From Flavobacterium davisii (GTDB lineage Bacteria; Bacteroidota; Bacteroidia; Flavobacteriales; Flavobacteriaceae): DNA of 64,000 nt. The stretch spans positions 1,240,001 to 1,304,000 of the forward strand of contig NZ_CP067378.1 in the NCBI RefSeq assembly GCF_019565505.1, given 5' to 3'. Under the pieces are notes generated by a model. The model made no database searches and was not told the origin of the DNA. It worked only from the letters and a program-made list of their open reading frames with translations. The position numbers and the translations under genes are program-made. Below, in pieces: positions 46,475-55,870 of this stretch. Position 1 is the first letter of the stretch; every line of letters starts with the position of its first letter.

Positions 46475-48514
46475 TTACTCAATTATACAGGATCCCTTTT
46501 CAAACGTGTTATGAAAAGGGATTTTTCTTTTTAGGCATGTAGCCTTAAAAAACTTCACATAACTTTTAAAATTAGAACCATCTGAAATAATCATTTTAGG
46601 TCTATATTGTCTTATCATTCGCTCTAAATTTATTTTAGGAGAATTGGATAAAATCAAAAAATCAACATTTGTTTTATCTAACACAAAATCATTAGAATCA
46701 ACAAGCAATACTTTTTTACCTGAAATCCAAAAAACATGTTGTTCTTTATCTATATGGAATATTTCATTAAATCCTTGAACTTGATAATCATGCAAAACAT
46801 GTTCTAAATGACGACCTTTACCTATTGCATTATTGGTATACACTAATGTTTTCCCTCTCTTACTAATCGCAATCATTCTTTGTTTAGGGACATGAAAAAC
46901 AATAAGTTTTTCTTCGTTCAAATCTTTTATTTTTTTTAAAATCAGGATCGTTTGAAACAGTAATAAAAAACTACATACAGTTATTATTGTCTTAAATCTC
47001 GGTTTTTGTAGCCAAATAAAGAGAAATATACTTATTATATAACTGACTAACATTAATTCAAAAGTAAAAGGGATTCCCTTCCATATAAATTCTTCAAAAG
47101 AAGCAATCCATTTTATCACAAAATTCATCAGTTGAATTATTTTTACCAAAATCCAAACAAACACATCTACTACACAATTAAAATAAGCGAATAACACAAC
47201 CAATACACCTAAAGGCATTATAATATATTCTAAAAGAGGTATTACCAAAAGATTTGCAATAAAAAACAAACCCGGAATTTGATGAAAGTAATATAAACTT
47301 AAGGGTAAAGTTCCTATTTGAGCTACTAAAGAGACCACAAATAATTTCCAAAAAAATAATACAATCTTATTTTTAGGACTCCATAATCCAATGACAATAG
47401 GCTGCATACTCACAATAGAAAGAACCGCTAAATAACTCAGTTGAAATCCGATATCAAAAAGAAAAGCTGGTTGCACAATTAGAATCAGAAATACAGAAGC
47501 AGCAAGCGTATTATATATATTAATTTCTTTTTTAAAGCTTACTCCAATTGCTAGCATACTAAACATAACAGTAGAGCGTACTACAGAAGCAGCTAAACCT
47601 GCAACAAAAGCAAATCCCCACAATCCTAATAAAACAAAAAACAGTTTCAATAAATCATATCTTTTATCTCTCAAAAAAACAGCCAATATGAAATCTAGTA
47701 TAAGATAAAGAATCCCCACATGTAGACCTGACACCGAAAGTATATGTATAATACCTGCATCTTGGTAAACTCTTGTCAAATGTTCATCTACCTCTTGTTG
47801 CTGGCCTATAACCAATGCTGTTAAAACAGCCAGCTCTTTTTCAGGAAACCCATTCTTTTGTAGTCTATTTATAATTCGATCTCGAAATAAAGCTGCGTAA
47901 TATCGAATAGATCTTACAGGGGGACTTATACTTTTTAAATCTTCTTTTTTAACACATAATTGACCGTATATGTTTTTTGTTTTAAGATAAGAGGCATAAT
48001 CAAATTGTCCTAAATTATTAACTGTTTGTATAGGATATATAACTCCTTTCATCAATAACACAGAACCTATCGTTAACTCTATAGCATTTTGTTTTTCTTT
48101 AATTATATTTAGGATTACTTTTCCTGAATTGTTTTTTTGATTTATTGATTGAATAGAAACTATATATCGTTTTTTATTAGGAGTACTTTTTAAACGTTCA
48201 TAAATTATTCCTTTTATATAAACTTTTTTACCCCAATTTTGATAATGTGTAAAATGACTTGATCTACAAGTGTCTTCATGTAGCATAGAAATCAAAATTC
48301 CACTAATAGTAAAAATTAATGAAATAAGAATTGACATTCCTAATTGTCCTATTTGCTTTCTAAAAAAAGTAATAGAAAAAATCAAACCAATTGAAATTAG
48401 GAAACCCCAGATGAAAATGATGGAAAAGAAGGAAAATGTAAAAAAATGAAACAACACAATTCCCAGTATAAACCAAAAAACCGATTTTATTAGTGGGAAT
48501 TGATAGAGTTTCAT
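46475..48514 (-). CDS. comEC: ComEC/Rec2 family DNA uptake channel protein
   Basis: 679 codons. An N-terminal helix pair and OB-like DUF4131 region (about 20-170) precede the competence domain (about 215-480) with ILSVSGLHVGILYLILDFIL and FVAGLAASVVRSTVMFSMLA, the hallmark of ComEC. The C-terminal metallo-beta-lactamase-like domain is short and degenerate (LVYTNNAIGKGRHLEHVLHD). It forms the inner-membrane channel for single-stranded DNA during transformation. It is co-directional with lpxB, 86 nt downstream of it. Confidence 0.9.
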   Translation of the reverse strand: MKLYQFPLIKSVFWFILGIVLFHFFTFSFFSIIFIWGFLISIGLIFSITFFRKQIGQLGMSILISLIFTISGILISMLHEDTCRSSHFTHYQNWGKKVYIKGIIYERLKSTPNKKRYIVSIQSINQKNNSGKVILNIIKEKQNAIELTIGSVLLMKGVIYPIQTVNNLGQFDYASYLKTKNIYGQLCVKKEDLKSISPPVRSIRYYAALFRDRIINRLQKNGFPEKELAVLTALVIGQQQEVDEHLTRVYQDAGIIHILSVSGLHVGILYLILDFILAVFLRDKRYDLLKLFFVLLGLWGFAFVAGLAASVVRSTVMFSMLAIGVSFKKEINIYNTLAASVFLILIVQPAFLFDIGFQLSYLAVLSIVSMQPIVIGLWSPKNKIVLFFWKLFVVSLVAQIGTLPLSLYYFHQIPGLFFIANLLVIPLLEYIIMPLGVLVVLFAYFNCVVDVFVWILVKIIQLMNFVIKWIASFEEFIWKGIPFTFELMLVSYIISIFLFIWLQKPRFKTIITVCSFLLLFQTILILKKIKDLNEEKLIVFHVPKQRMIAISKRGKTLVYTNNAIGKGRHLEHVLHDYQVQGFNEIFHIDKEQHVFWISGKKVLLVDSNDFVLDKTNVDFLILSNSPKINLERMIRQYRPKMIISDGSNFKSYVKFFKATCLKRKIPFHNTFEKGSCIIE
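46492..46526. terminator. Hairpin between convergent thioredoxin-like and comEC genes
   Basis: ATCCCTTTTCA and TGAAAAGGGAT form a perfect 11-bp stem, followed by TTTT on the plus strand. It lies 20 nt after the thioredoxin-like stop and inside the last codons of comEC. Confidence 0.6.
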
Positions 48515-48600
48515 TTCAAATAATAGTTAATTTTTATCTAGGACACAATCGCTGTTTCGTTTTTTGACAACTTAACTTTCTTTTTAAAAAATTATAAAAG

Positions 48601-49718
48601 CTATCTTTCATTCATATTCTGTACAATTAGTCGAGCTGTATTCGCACTAGCACCGCTTCCTCCTAAAACAACTTCTAATTCTTCATAAGATCTTAACATT
48701 TTTTCTCGACCATTGCCTTCCAATATTTTTTCTAGTTCTTCTTTAATTCTACTTGAATTACATTCATCTTGTATTAATTCTGACACCACAGGAAGATCCA
48801 TAATCAAGTTTACTAAAGATATATATTTTAACGTAATAATACGCTTTGCAATTTGATAAGAAATCGCGTTTCCTTTATACAAAACCACTTCTGGAACTTT
48901 TAACAGTGCTGTTTCTAAGGTAGCTGTTCCCGATGTTACTAAAGCAGCATGAGAAATACTTAACAGATCATAAGTCCTATTTGAAATAAATTGAACCGAT
49001 TTACCATCTAAGAATTTTTCATAAAAAGAAAATTCTTGACTAGGCGCTCCCGCTATTACAAATTGATAATCTGGAAAATACGGAACTATGCTTAACATTT
49101 CAGAGAGCATTTTAGTAATTTCTTGTTTCCTACTTCCGGTAATAATGCAATAATTGGTTTAGAGGACAAATTAAACTCTTCTCTCAATGAAATTGCCTTT
49201 GTATGTTTTTTATTTTTAATAGCATCTAAAAGCGGATGTCCTACAAAATGAACTTTATAATTATGTTTTTTTTCATAAAATTCTTTTTCAAAAGGTAATA
49301 TTACATACATTTGGTCAACATCTCTTTTTATAGCATGAATTCTATTTTCTTTCCAAGCCCATATTTGTGGTGAAATGTAGTAATGTGTAGCAATACCTAA
49401 ACTTTTTGCCCACTTAGCAATCCGCATATTAAATCCTGGATAATCAATAAAGATAATAGCATCTGGTGCAAAATTCAGTATATCTTCTTTACAAAATTTA
49501 AGATTTTTAAATATTGTATTCAAGTTCATTACAACCTCTACGAATCCCATAAAAGCCAAATCACGATAATGTTTTACTAAAACACCTCCCGATTCTTGCA
49601 TTAAATCGCCTCCCCAAAAACGGATATCAGCCTTAGGATCTTCCTTATAAAGAGCCTTCATTAAATTAGCTCCGTGCAAATCTCCCGAAGCTTCACCTGC
49701 TATAATATAATATTTCAT
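48601..49718 (-). CDS. lpxB: Lipid-A-disaccharide synthase (frame interrupted)
   Basis: The N-terminus MKYYIIAGEASGDLHGANLM is the LpxB signature. YYISPQIWAWKENRIHAIKR and FVGHPLLDAI follow, and the C-terminal half has ALVTSGTATLETALLKVPEV. LpxB joins UDP-diacylglucosamine to lipid X to make the lipid A disaccharide. The frame breaks near 49137: restoring one G gives LLPGSRKQEITKMLSEML across both halves and a normal 372-residue enzyme. The gene is essential for LPS, so a sequence error is likely. It lies in a surE / small membrane protein / lpxB operon. Confidence 0.93.
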
Positions 49719-49991
49719 CTATACAAAAAGTGTAATAATAGCTAAAATAATAGTTGATAACACTACACCTCTAGCCATTAATTCTTTATTTAATTTTAAT
49801 AACCCAAAAAAAATCACCATATTTAGCATCGCTCCTAAAGTGATTATTTTACCTAGAAAACCTAAAGATTTCATTTGAGTAATTCCATCAATAAAATTAT
49901 AATTCGTAAAAAGTTTAAAAAATAAAAAAACACCTATCAAAGCGGCTAAAAAACCAAGAATTGTTCCTTTTATTAACTCTAACTTATTCAT
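49719..49991 (-). CDS. Small membrane protein between surE and lpxB
   Basis: 90 codons from the ATG at 49991 (MNKLELIKGTILGFLAALIG); an in-frame start at 50024 lies deep inside surE. Three hydrophobic segments are visible (about 7-29, 42-62 and 68-88). The gene overlaps or abuts the surE end and stops right at the lpxB start, so it is translationally coupled. It is not a family with a function known to me. Confidence 0.75.
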   Translation of the reverse strand: MNKLELIKGTILGFLAALIGVFLFFKLFTNYNFIDGITQMKSLGFLGKIITLGAMLNMVIFFGLLKLNKELMARGVVLSTIILAIITLFV

Positions 49992-50756
49992 CCCATTTCC
50001 AATTATTAAGTTCTTGAATGGCATGATAAGCTGTTAAATCAAATTGAATAGGTACAATAGATACATATCCATTAGCTAATGCCCATTCATCTGTATCCTT
50101 TCCTATATCTTCACAAATAAATTCACCTGCTAACCAATAATAATCTTTTCCAAAAGGCGATTGCCTTTTATCAAACTTTTCAACCCATTTAGCCTTTGCT
50201 TGACGGCCTATTTTGATACCTTTTATATCAGAAGCAGGTAATTTGGGAAAATTAACATTTAACACAACCCCTTTAGGTAATCCATTTTGTAAAACCTGTT
50301 CAATAATTTTTGTTATATAGGGCTTAAGAGCACTAAAATCAGCATTCCACGAAAAATCACACAAAGAAAAGCCAATAGAAGGGATTCCTTCAATTCCAGC
50401 TTCTATAACGGCACTCATCGTACCTGAATAAATAACATTAATAGCAGAATTAGACCCATGATTAATTCCTGATACACAAAGATCAATAGGTTCATTTATT
50501 ATCTCATTTTTTGCCATCTTAACGCAATCTGAAGGAGTTCCTGATGTTGTATATTCTAATACTTCCGCATCATCAGCCGATATCTTATTTAAGTACAATG
50601 TACTATTTACAGTAATAGCATGTCCCATTCCGCTTTGAGGACTATCGGGAGCTACAACTACTACATTTCCAATCTCTTTAACTATTTCTACTAAATTTCG
50701 TATGCCGGAGCTGTAATCCCATCGTCATTCGTTACTAATATAAGTGGTTTTTTCAT
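49984..50756 (-). CDS. surE: 5'/3'-nucleotidase SurE (frame interrupted)
   Basis: The start KKPLILVTNDDGITAPG has the metal-binding NDDG, followed by VVVVAPDSPQSGMGHAITV, the conserved SGINHGSNSAINVIYSGTM and IGFSLCD. SurE removes phosphate from nucleoside monophosphates. The true start is the ATG at 50756. The frame shifts near 50706, where one more G restores APGIRNLVEIVKEIG. Joined length is 257 residues, normal. It is first in the operon with the small membrane protein and lpxB. Confidence 0.92.
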
Positions 50757-50810
50757 TTAAATAATACATAAAAAAGTCTTGCTAAAATAAGGAATTTAAA
50801 TTGTTCTAAC

Positions 50811-50818
50811 TAATTTTG
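50811..50818 (+). promoter_or_regulatory. Candidate -7 box for the C-terminal processing protease gene
   Basis: TAATTTTG fits TAnnTTTG and lies 91 nt ahead of the preferred start at 50910. The -33 box is unclear. Confidence 0.4.
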
Positions 50819-50909
50819 TAGCTTTAACAAAAAATTATAGCCTCAACATTATTTTAGCATATTTTTTTATGTATTTTAGTATTTAGATATGGATACAATC
50901 TGGACATTT

Positions 50910-53063
50910 ATGAAAAAGAACTACAAATTATTACTGCTCACAGTAGCAGTATCAGCTGTATTATGGAGTTTTAAACCAACATTTAAAACTGAAGACCCAG
51001 AAAAGGATCGAGTTCTACTAGACGCGATTGTAAGCGTTTTAGAAGTTTACCACTACACCCCTGCTACTATCAACGATAATTTTTCAAAAAATGTATTCGA
51101 AAATTTCATTGATGCCTTAGATCCTTCTAAACGTTTTTTTATTGAATCAGACATTCGAGAATTTAAAAATTTTGAGTATCAAATCGACGACATGATACAA
51201 GCTCGAAACCTGAGTTTTTTTAATCTCGTATACGAAAGACTTCAAAAAAGAATGAACGAAGCTAAAGTTATTTACAGAGCATTAAATGACAAACCTTTTA
51301 ATTTCAACCTAGATGAATCTATAGACATAGACTCAGATAAAATTGAATTTTCAAAAAATTATAATGAATTAAAAAACAGATGGCGTTTACAAATCAAACT
51401 TTCTACTCTAGCATCTGTTGTAGATAAACAAAAACTAGAGGATGAAAAAAAAGCAAAAGATCCCAACTATTCAAGCAAAACATTTGATCAACTAGAAAAA
51501 GAATCAAGAGAAGCTGCTATAAAAAATCTAGATGAATATTTTGATTTTGTTAGTGATTTAGATCGCGAAGATTGGTTTGAAGTTTACTTAAATTCAATTG
51601 TAACACAATTTGATCCACATACTTTCTATTTTGCTCCAGAAGAAAAAGAAAAGTTCGACATAAGCATGAGCGGCAAATTAGAAGGTATTGGTGCCAAACT
51701 ACAAAAAAGAATGATAATACTGAAATTTCAGAATTAATTTCTGGAGGTCCCGCATGGAAAAACAAAGAGTTAGAACCGAGGTGACATTGTATTAAAAGTA
51801 GCCCAAGGAAATAATGAACCAGTAGATGTTGTGGGAATGCGTCTTGATGATGTAGTCAAAAAGATAAAAGGTCCAAAAGGAACAGAAGTTCGTCTAACGG
51901 TAAAAAAGACAGATGGAACAATAAAAGTAATACGTTTAATACGTGACATTGTTGAAATAGAAGAAACATACGCTAAGTCAAGTATACTTGAAAAAAATGG
52001 AAGAAAATTTGGACTAATTCATTTACCAAAATTTTATATTGATTTTGAAAACGATGATAATCGTGATGCCGCTAAAGATGTAGAAGCAGAAGTCCTAAAA
52101 CTTAAAAAAGCAGGAGTGGAAGGCATTGTTATGGATCTGCGCGACAATGGAGGAGGTTCCCTAAAAACAGTTGTAGATATAACAGGTCTATTTATTGATC
52201 AAGGACCTGTAGTACAAGTTAAATCGTCTGGACATAAAAAAGATGTTTTATCTGATCATAATACCAAAGTTCAATGGAATGGCCCATTAGTAGTCCTACA
52301 AAATAATTTTTCAGCCTCAGCATCAGAAATATTTGCAGCCGCTATCCAAGATTATAAAAGAGGGATTATTTTAGGAAGTAAACAATCTTTTGGAAAAGGA
52401 ACTGTTCAAAATGTTTTCGATCTAAATCAATTAAAAACAAAATTTAATCTCAACTTTAATATGGGAGCCTTAAAAACCACTACTCAAAAGTTTTACAGAG
52501 TAAACGGTGGCTCTACTCAATTAGAAGGCGTTACAAGTGATGTTGTTTTTCCTGATCGGTATACTTATATAAAGATAGGAGAAAGAGACGAAAAGAAAGC
52601 TTTACAATGGGACAAAATAGACCCTGCCAATTACCAAGTAACAAACAGTATAAGCAATTTTGCTAGTGTTGTAGCAAACAGTCAAAAAAGAGTTATAGAA
52701 AATCCACAATTTAAGTTAATAGACCAAAATGCCAAATGGATAAATGAAAGAAAAGACGAAAGCATGGTTAATCTTAAAATGGATAAATTCATTACGGAAC
52801 AAAAAAATATAGAAGAAGCCACCAAAAAATTTAAAGATATTACAAAATACAAAAACAATTTAGGTATTAATAATATAACAGATGAAAATGAGCTAATAAA
52901 AAAAGATCCTATTTTTGCACAAAAGCGTAAAGACTGGTTTGACGCTATTTCTAAAGATGCCTACATAGATGAAGCGATTAACGTTTTAAGTGAAATTAAA
53001 AGTCCTTCATTTACAAACAAAACATCTCCTACAAAAAAAAACAAATTAGTTGTAAAATCGTAA
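50910..53063 (+). CDS. prc: Carboxy-terminal processing (tail-specific) S41 protease (frame interrupted twice)
   Basis: I choose the ATG at 50910 (MKKNYKLLLLTVAVSAVLWS), which gives a signal or anchor; an ATG at 50889 adds seven residues. A TSP N-terminal domain (to about 230) is followed by a PDZ domain and the S41 core: GIVMDLRDNGGGSLKTVVDI, the catalytic Ser in NFSASASEIFAAAIQDY and the Lys in SFGKGTVQNVF. A C-terminal DUF3340-like domain ends the protein. It trims or degrades periplasmic proteins. Two compensating indels near 51709 and 51778 shift a 70-nt stretch that otherwise reads NDNTEISELISGGPAWKNKE, then GDIVLKVAQG. About 717 residues. Confidence 0.9.
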
Positions 53064-53070
53064 AAAATCA

Positions 53071-53112
53071 TATAAGCAAAGAGGTCGCCTTAGGGCGACC
53101 TCTTTGCTTATA
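53071..53112 (+). terminator. Perfect 19-bp hairpin after prc
   Basis: TATAAGCAAAGAGGTCGCC and its exact complement (53094-53112) flank a TTAG loop, 7 nt after the prc stop. The T run is poor, but position and stem make a terminator likely. Confidence 0.7.
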
Positions 53113-53488
53113 TAAAAATCCAAAATACAGTCTAAAACATTTTCAAAAACACATTCTTTCAATAATAATCTTTATATCCTTATTCCTTTTAGCTTAATAT
53201 ATAAAACTATCTATTCACATAATCTTTTCCTTAACTTAAGCATTAACCATTTTTACAACATTTAAAAATATAAATTCTTATACAACAAAAAAACTTAAGT
53301 TACATAAGTAAATTGATTAGAAATCATTTAAAAAGAACTTCAAAACGTATTATATAATATTGTTTCTATTTCTATACGTCTATATTTTTATTTAACCCAG
53401 ATTTCAAGAAAGTATTATTCTTTGACAAATGAGAGCTAACTTGCACTTACGAGCAAAGCCTATGTAAAAAATGATGAATTTATCCCCT
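53113..53488. other. AT-rich region without genes
   Basis: No open frame of note. AACCCAGAT at 53394-53402 equals the first bases of the 200-bp inverted-repeat element and may be the displaced left end of copy B. Confidence 0.3.
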
Positions 53489-53780
53489 CCAAATTTTGGC
53501 TGAAATGTAAAAAGGCTTCCAAATGGAAGCCCTTTGAGACAATCAATGATCAAACATCATGTTATCTCGTATAGAATAATTTTAGCTAAGATATTACATT
53601 TCCTCGCATTTTAATAAAAAGAAAATTTATGAAAAGTTTCGAAAAAATGCGAATTGTAAATCCCAATGTGGCAGCAATTAATGTCGGATCACGTTCTCAT
53701 TTTGTAGCCATAGGACAAGATAAAATCAAATTAGAGATTTTAATTTTTATCAATTACTTAAAATAAGTTAGATAGAATTA
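53489..53780 (+). mobile_element. IS110-family remnant: left non-coding region plus transposase N-terminus
   Basis: A 100-nt non-coding segment shared with 6392-6493 contains the hairpin GGCTTCC / GGAAGCC (53514-53531) and leads, after 38 nt, into a truncated IS110-type transposase frame (53629-53766). The remnant ends in TAAGTTAGATAGAATTA, also present at 6490-6506. In IS110 elements the non-coding end next to the transposase encodes the bridge RNA. Whether this segment is such an RNA region is inference. Confidence 0.6.
53629..53766 (+). pseudogene. IS110-family transposase N-terminal fragment (45 codons)
   Basis: Reads MKSFEKMRIVNPNVAAINVG, then SRSHFVAIGQDK, the start of the DEDD (RuvC-like) domain of IS110 transposases; the usual motif is AAGIDVGS, and here the catalytic Asp position reads Asn (INVGS). 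After residue 33 the sequence (IKLEILIFINYLK) no longer looks like the family and a stop follows. It is a non-functional fragment. Confidence 0.7.
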
Positions 53781-53969
53781 CGCATTAGACTTCGTTGTGA
53801 AACAAAATTTTTCAATAAATTCAAGTGCTCACGGAAAATTTTAGAAGAAGAAATAGTGAACTATTTTGATGATTAAAATTTAAGTACATAATTAAATTAG
53901 AAAAAAATAAAGTAGAATAAGTTTTCTTCGCCAATTCACTTCATTAGAGTCTAATCCGAAATTTGAGTT
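53776..53969. repeat. 200-bp inverted-repeat element, copy B (diverged, left end cut)
   Basis: Strongly similar to copies A and C from ATTACGCATTAGAC (53777) through the centre, more diverged in the right half, ending GTCTAATCCGAAATTTGAGTT. The first six bases of the usual left end are replaced by the IS110-like right flank, so the two elements are joined here. Confidence 0.7.
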
Positions 53970-54413
53970 AAATGAATAATCTAAAATACAGACAAGAAAA
54001 GACTATCTATCATACGTTAGAAAAAGTTAAAATAAGGAATAATAAAAAACTACTAGAAAACAAAAAAGATCATTTTTTACTCAAATTATTCTTTTCAGTT
54101 TTTTCACAGACTACAATACCTTCTTATTTCATAAAAAAAGACTAAAATAATAAATCACACGAATCATATTACTAGAGGCAAGATATTGAAAAACAAAAAA
54201 TTAACAAAAGATTAATAAAAAAACTGTTAATAGAACTCCATTTACAAGTTTCCTTTTTCATAAGGATTTATATTTTTAGCTTTGCTAAAAATAATAGAAA
54301 AATAAATTTGTTAAAAAAACAATATAAAATAAAAAATTAAACACTTTTAGTTTTAAATTATCAAAACTTCACGCTTTTAAACCCCTTAACATTTTATTAA
54401 AACTATAACACTG
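53970..54413. other. AT-rich region without genes
   Basis: No coding frame, tRNA or clear repeat is visible between the inverted-repeat element and the promoter of the next lipoprotein gene. Confidence 0.3.
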
Positions 54414-54421
54414 TATATTTG
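54414..54421 (+). promoter_or_regulatory. Candidate -7 box ahead of the 54602 lipoprotein gene
   Basis: TATATTTG fits TAnnTTTG. The start is 180 nt downstream, the same leader length as in front of the first hcp gene. Confidence 0.45.
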
Positions 54422-54601
54422 TAAAACAGATAACAAGGAAGTTATTTAAAACTTAAAAACGGGAGGAACTAAGAAATTTAGTAAAATCATGATGATTACC
54501 TCCAAAATTATCTTTTTTTTACAAATCTATTTTTTAGAGAGCCCCTTTACAGAAATCAACTTCCTTTAAAATTACTTATTATTAATTTAATTTCAAAAAA
54601 A

Positions 54602-55077
54602 ATGAAAAAAATTTTTTAACATTAGTAGTAGTTTCTTCATTATTTTCATGTTCAAAAGATGAAGTAAACGAACCAAAATCAGTTGAATCAGTAAAAATAA
54701 ATTCACAAAGAGTAAGTGAAGAAGTATTTGGCAAAGTTTATTATAATCAAGAAGGAGATCTAAAATTAAGAATCATGAGAAGTGTTAGAGACCCTAAAAA
54801 AATAAGTTTAGTATCTGCTCAAGACAGTAAGGATTATTTTCTTCTTAGAGATGCTGAAGCATTATTTGTTCCAGCCAGTCCAAAAATTGATGCGTATTTT
54901 TTATCTAAGGCTTATTTCATTAATACTGCTGAGAGAACTCCATTTATTAAAAAATTCAACAATATATTGGTATTAGCTGCTAGTAATGGCACAGCTGCAA
55001 GATTAGATATAGCAAAAGATTTATCTTATGTTGAATTGAAGGGCGAAACTGACGCAATTAAATTCACAAAGTTATAG
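54602..55077 (+). CDS. Hypothetical lipoprotein (frame interrupted)
   Basis: The ATG at 54602 opens MKKIF, but the frame stops at once. With one more T in the six-T run (54612-54617) it reads LTLVVVSSLFSCSKDEVNEP, a clear lipoprotein signal with SCSKDE, and continues to VKINSQRVSEEVFGKVYYNQ and on to 55077 (KGETDAIKFTKL). About 158 residues. No domain is recognised; the part after the signal is beta-rich. It stands alone between mobile-element remnants, so it may be accessory. A terminator follows. Confidence 0.65.
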
Positions 55078-55151
55078 TTAATTAATTTCAAAAATTAACA
55101 TACTTTATTCAATTATAACTTAAAAAACAACAAGTTATAATCCCATCTAGG

Positions 55152-55203
55152 AAACCTCTAAGAACTTTATTATTAAGAACAAAAGTCCTTGGAGGTTTTT
55201 TAT
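55152..55203 (+). terminator. Terminator after the 54602 lipoprotein gene
   Basis: AAACCTC and GAGGTTT pair as the base of an imperfect hairpin (AAGAACT and AGTCCTT extend it), with seven T at the end. Confidence 0.65.
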
Positions 55204-55225
55204 ATATTATTTAGATTGTCTATTA

Positions 55226-55425
55226 AACCCAGATTACGGATTAGACTTCGTTGTGAAACAAAATTTTTCAATAAATTCAAGTGCTCACGGAAAATTTAGA
55301 AGAAGAAATAGTGAACTATTTTGATGATTAAAATTTGAGTACGTGCTTGAATTTGAAGAAAAATAAAGTGGAATAGATTTACTTCGTCTATTCGCTACGC
55401 TCGGGTCTAATGCGTAATCTGGGTT
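55226..55425. repeat. 200-bp inverted-repeat element (MITE-like), copy C
   Basis: Ends AACCCAGATTACGGATTAGAC and GTCTAATGCGTAATCTGGGTT are inverted repeats with one mismatch over 21 bp. The body is almost identical to copy A at 7616-7816, one base shorter in a T run, so the two moved or recombined recently. Confidence 0.85.
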
Positions 55426-55820
55426 AAATATATAGTTCTATTTGATCAATTCCATAAGCAATAGAAATTTCTAAAATTTATTGATTTTACAAAAGTCAAA
55501 TTTTAGACATAAAAACTAATGCTGAATCTGGATTTAAGAAATACTCACAAAATAAGCAAACAAAAGAGTTTCTATCTAATAATAGAAAATAATATTAATA
55601 GGATATTGGGCATCCTCTATTCCTTTTGAATCAGTATAAACTTAATAAAATACCTAAAAAATCAAATAATAAAAACTCTTAATTACGCGATAATCTTTCT
55701 GATGAAGATAAAAGAACAAAAGAAAAATACATAGATTTTTTCTTTTGAAGACAAGGTTATCACTACATTGGGAATACAAATAAAGCTTTTAAAATTCAAA
55801 GTCAATAAAAGCCTTATATA
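55426..55820. other. Decayed region with a solo element end
   Basis: TAATGCTGAATCTGGATTTA at 55518-55537 resembles the right end of the 200-bp element. Around 55680-55750 a short frame (RDNLSDEDKRTKEKYIDFFF) may be a gene remnant. Nothing else is recognisable. Confidence 0.35.
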
Positions 55821-55852
55821 AAAAAAGGATACCTATTCAGATATCCTTTTTT
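55821..55852. terminator. Hairpin terminator at the end of the PpiD-like gene
   Basis: AAAAAAGGATA and TATCCTTTTTT form a perfect stem. Its A and T flanks make it work in either direction; on the minus strand it follows the PpiD-like stop by 18 nt. Confidence 0.75.
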
Positions 55853-55870
55853 CAATATTATAAAATCTTA

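Noticed and set aside
53514..53531. The GGCTTCC hairpin of the IS110-like remnant resembles the AGGCTTCCA terminators after immunity genes 2-5.
   Set aside because: The shared bases are limited to the stem and the flanks differ; terminators with AAGGCTTCC-type stems are common in this group, so common origin is not supported.
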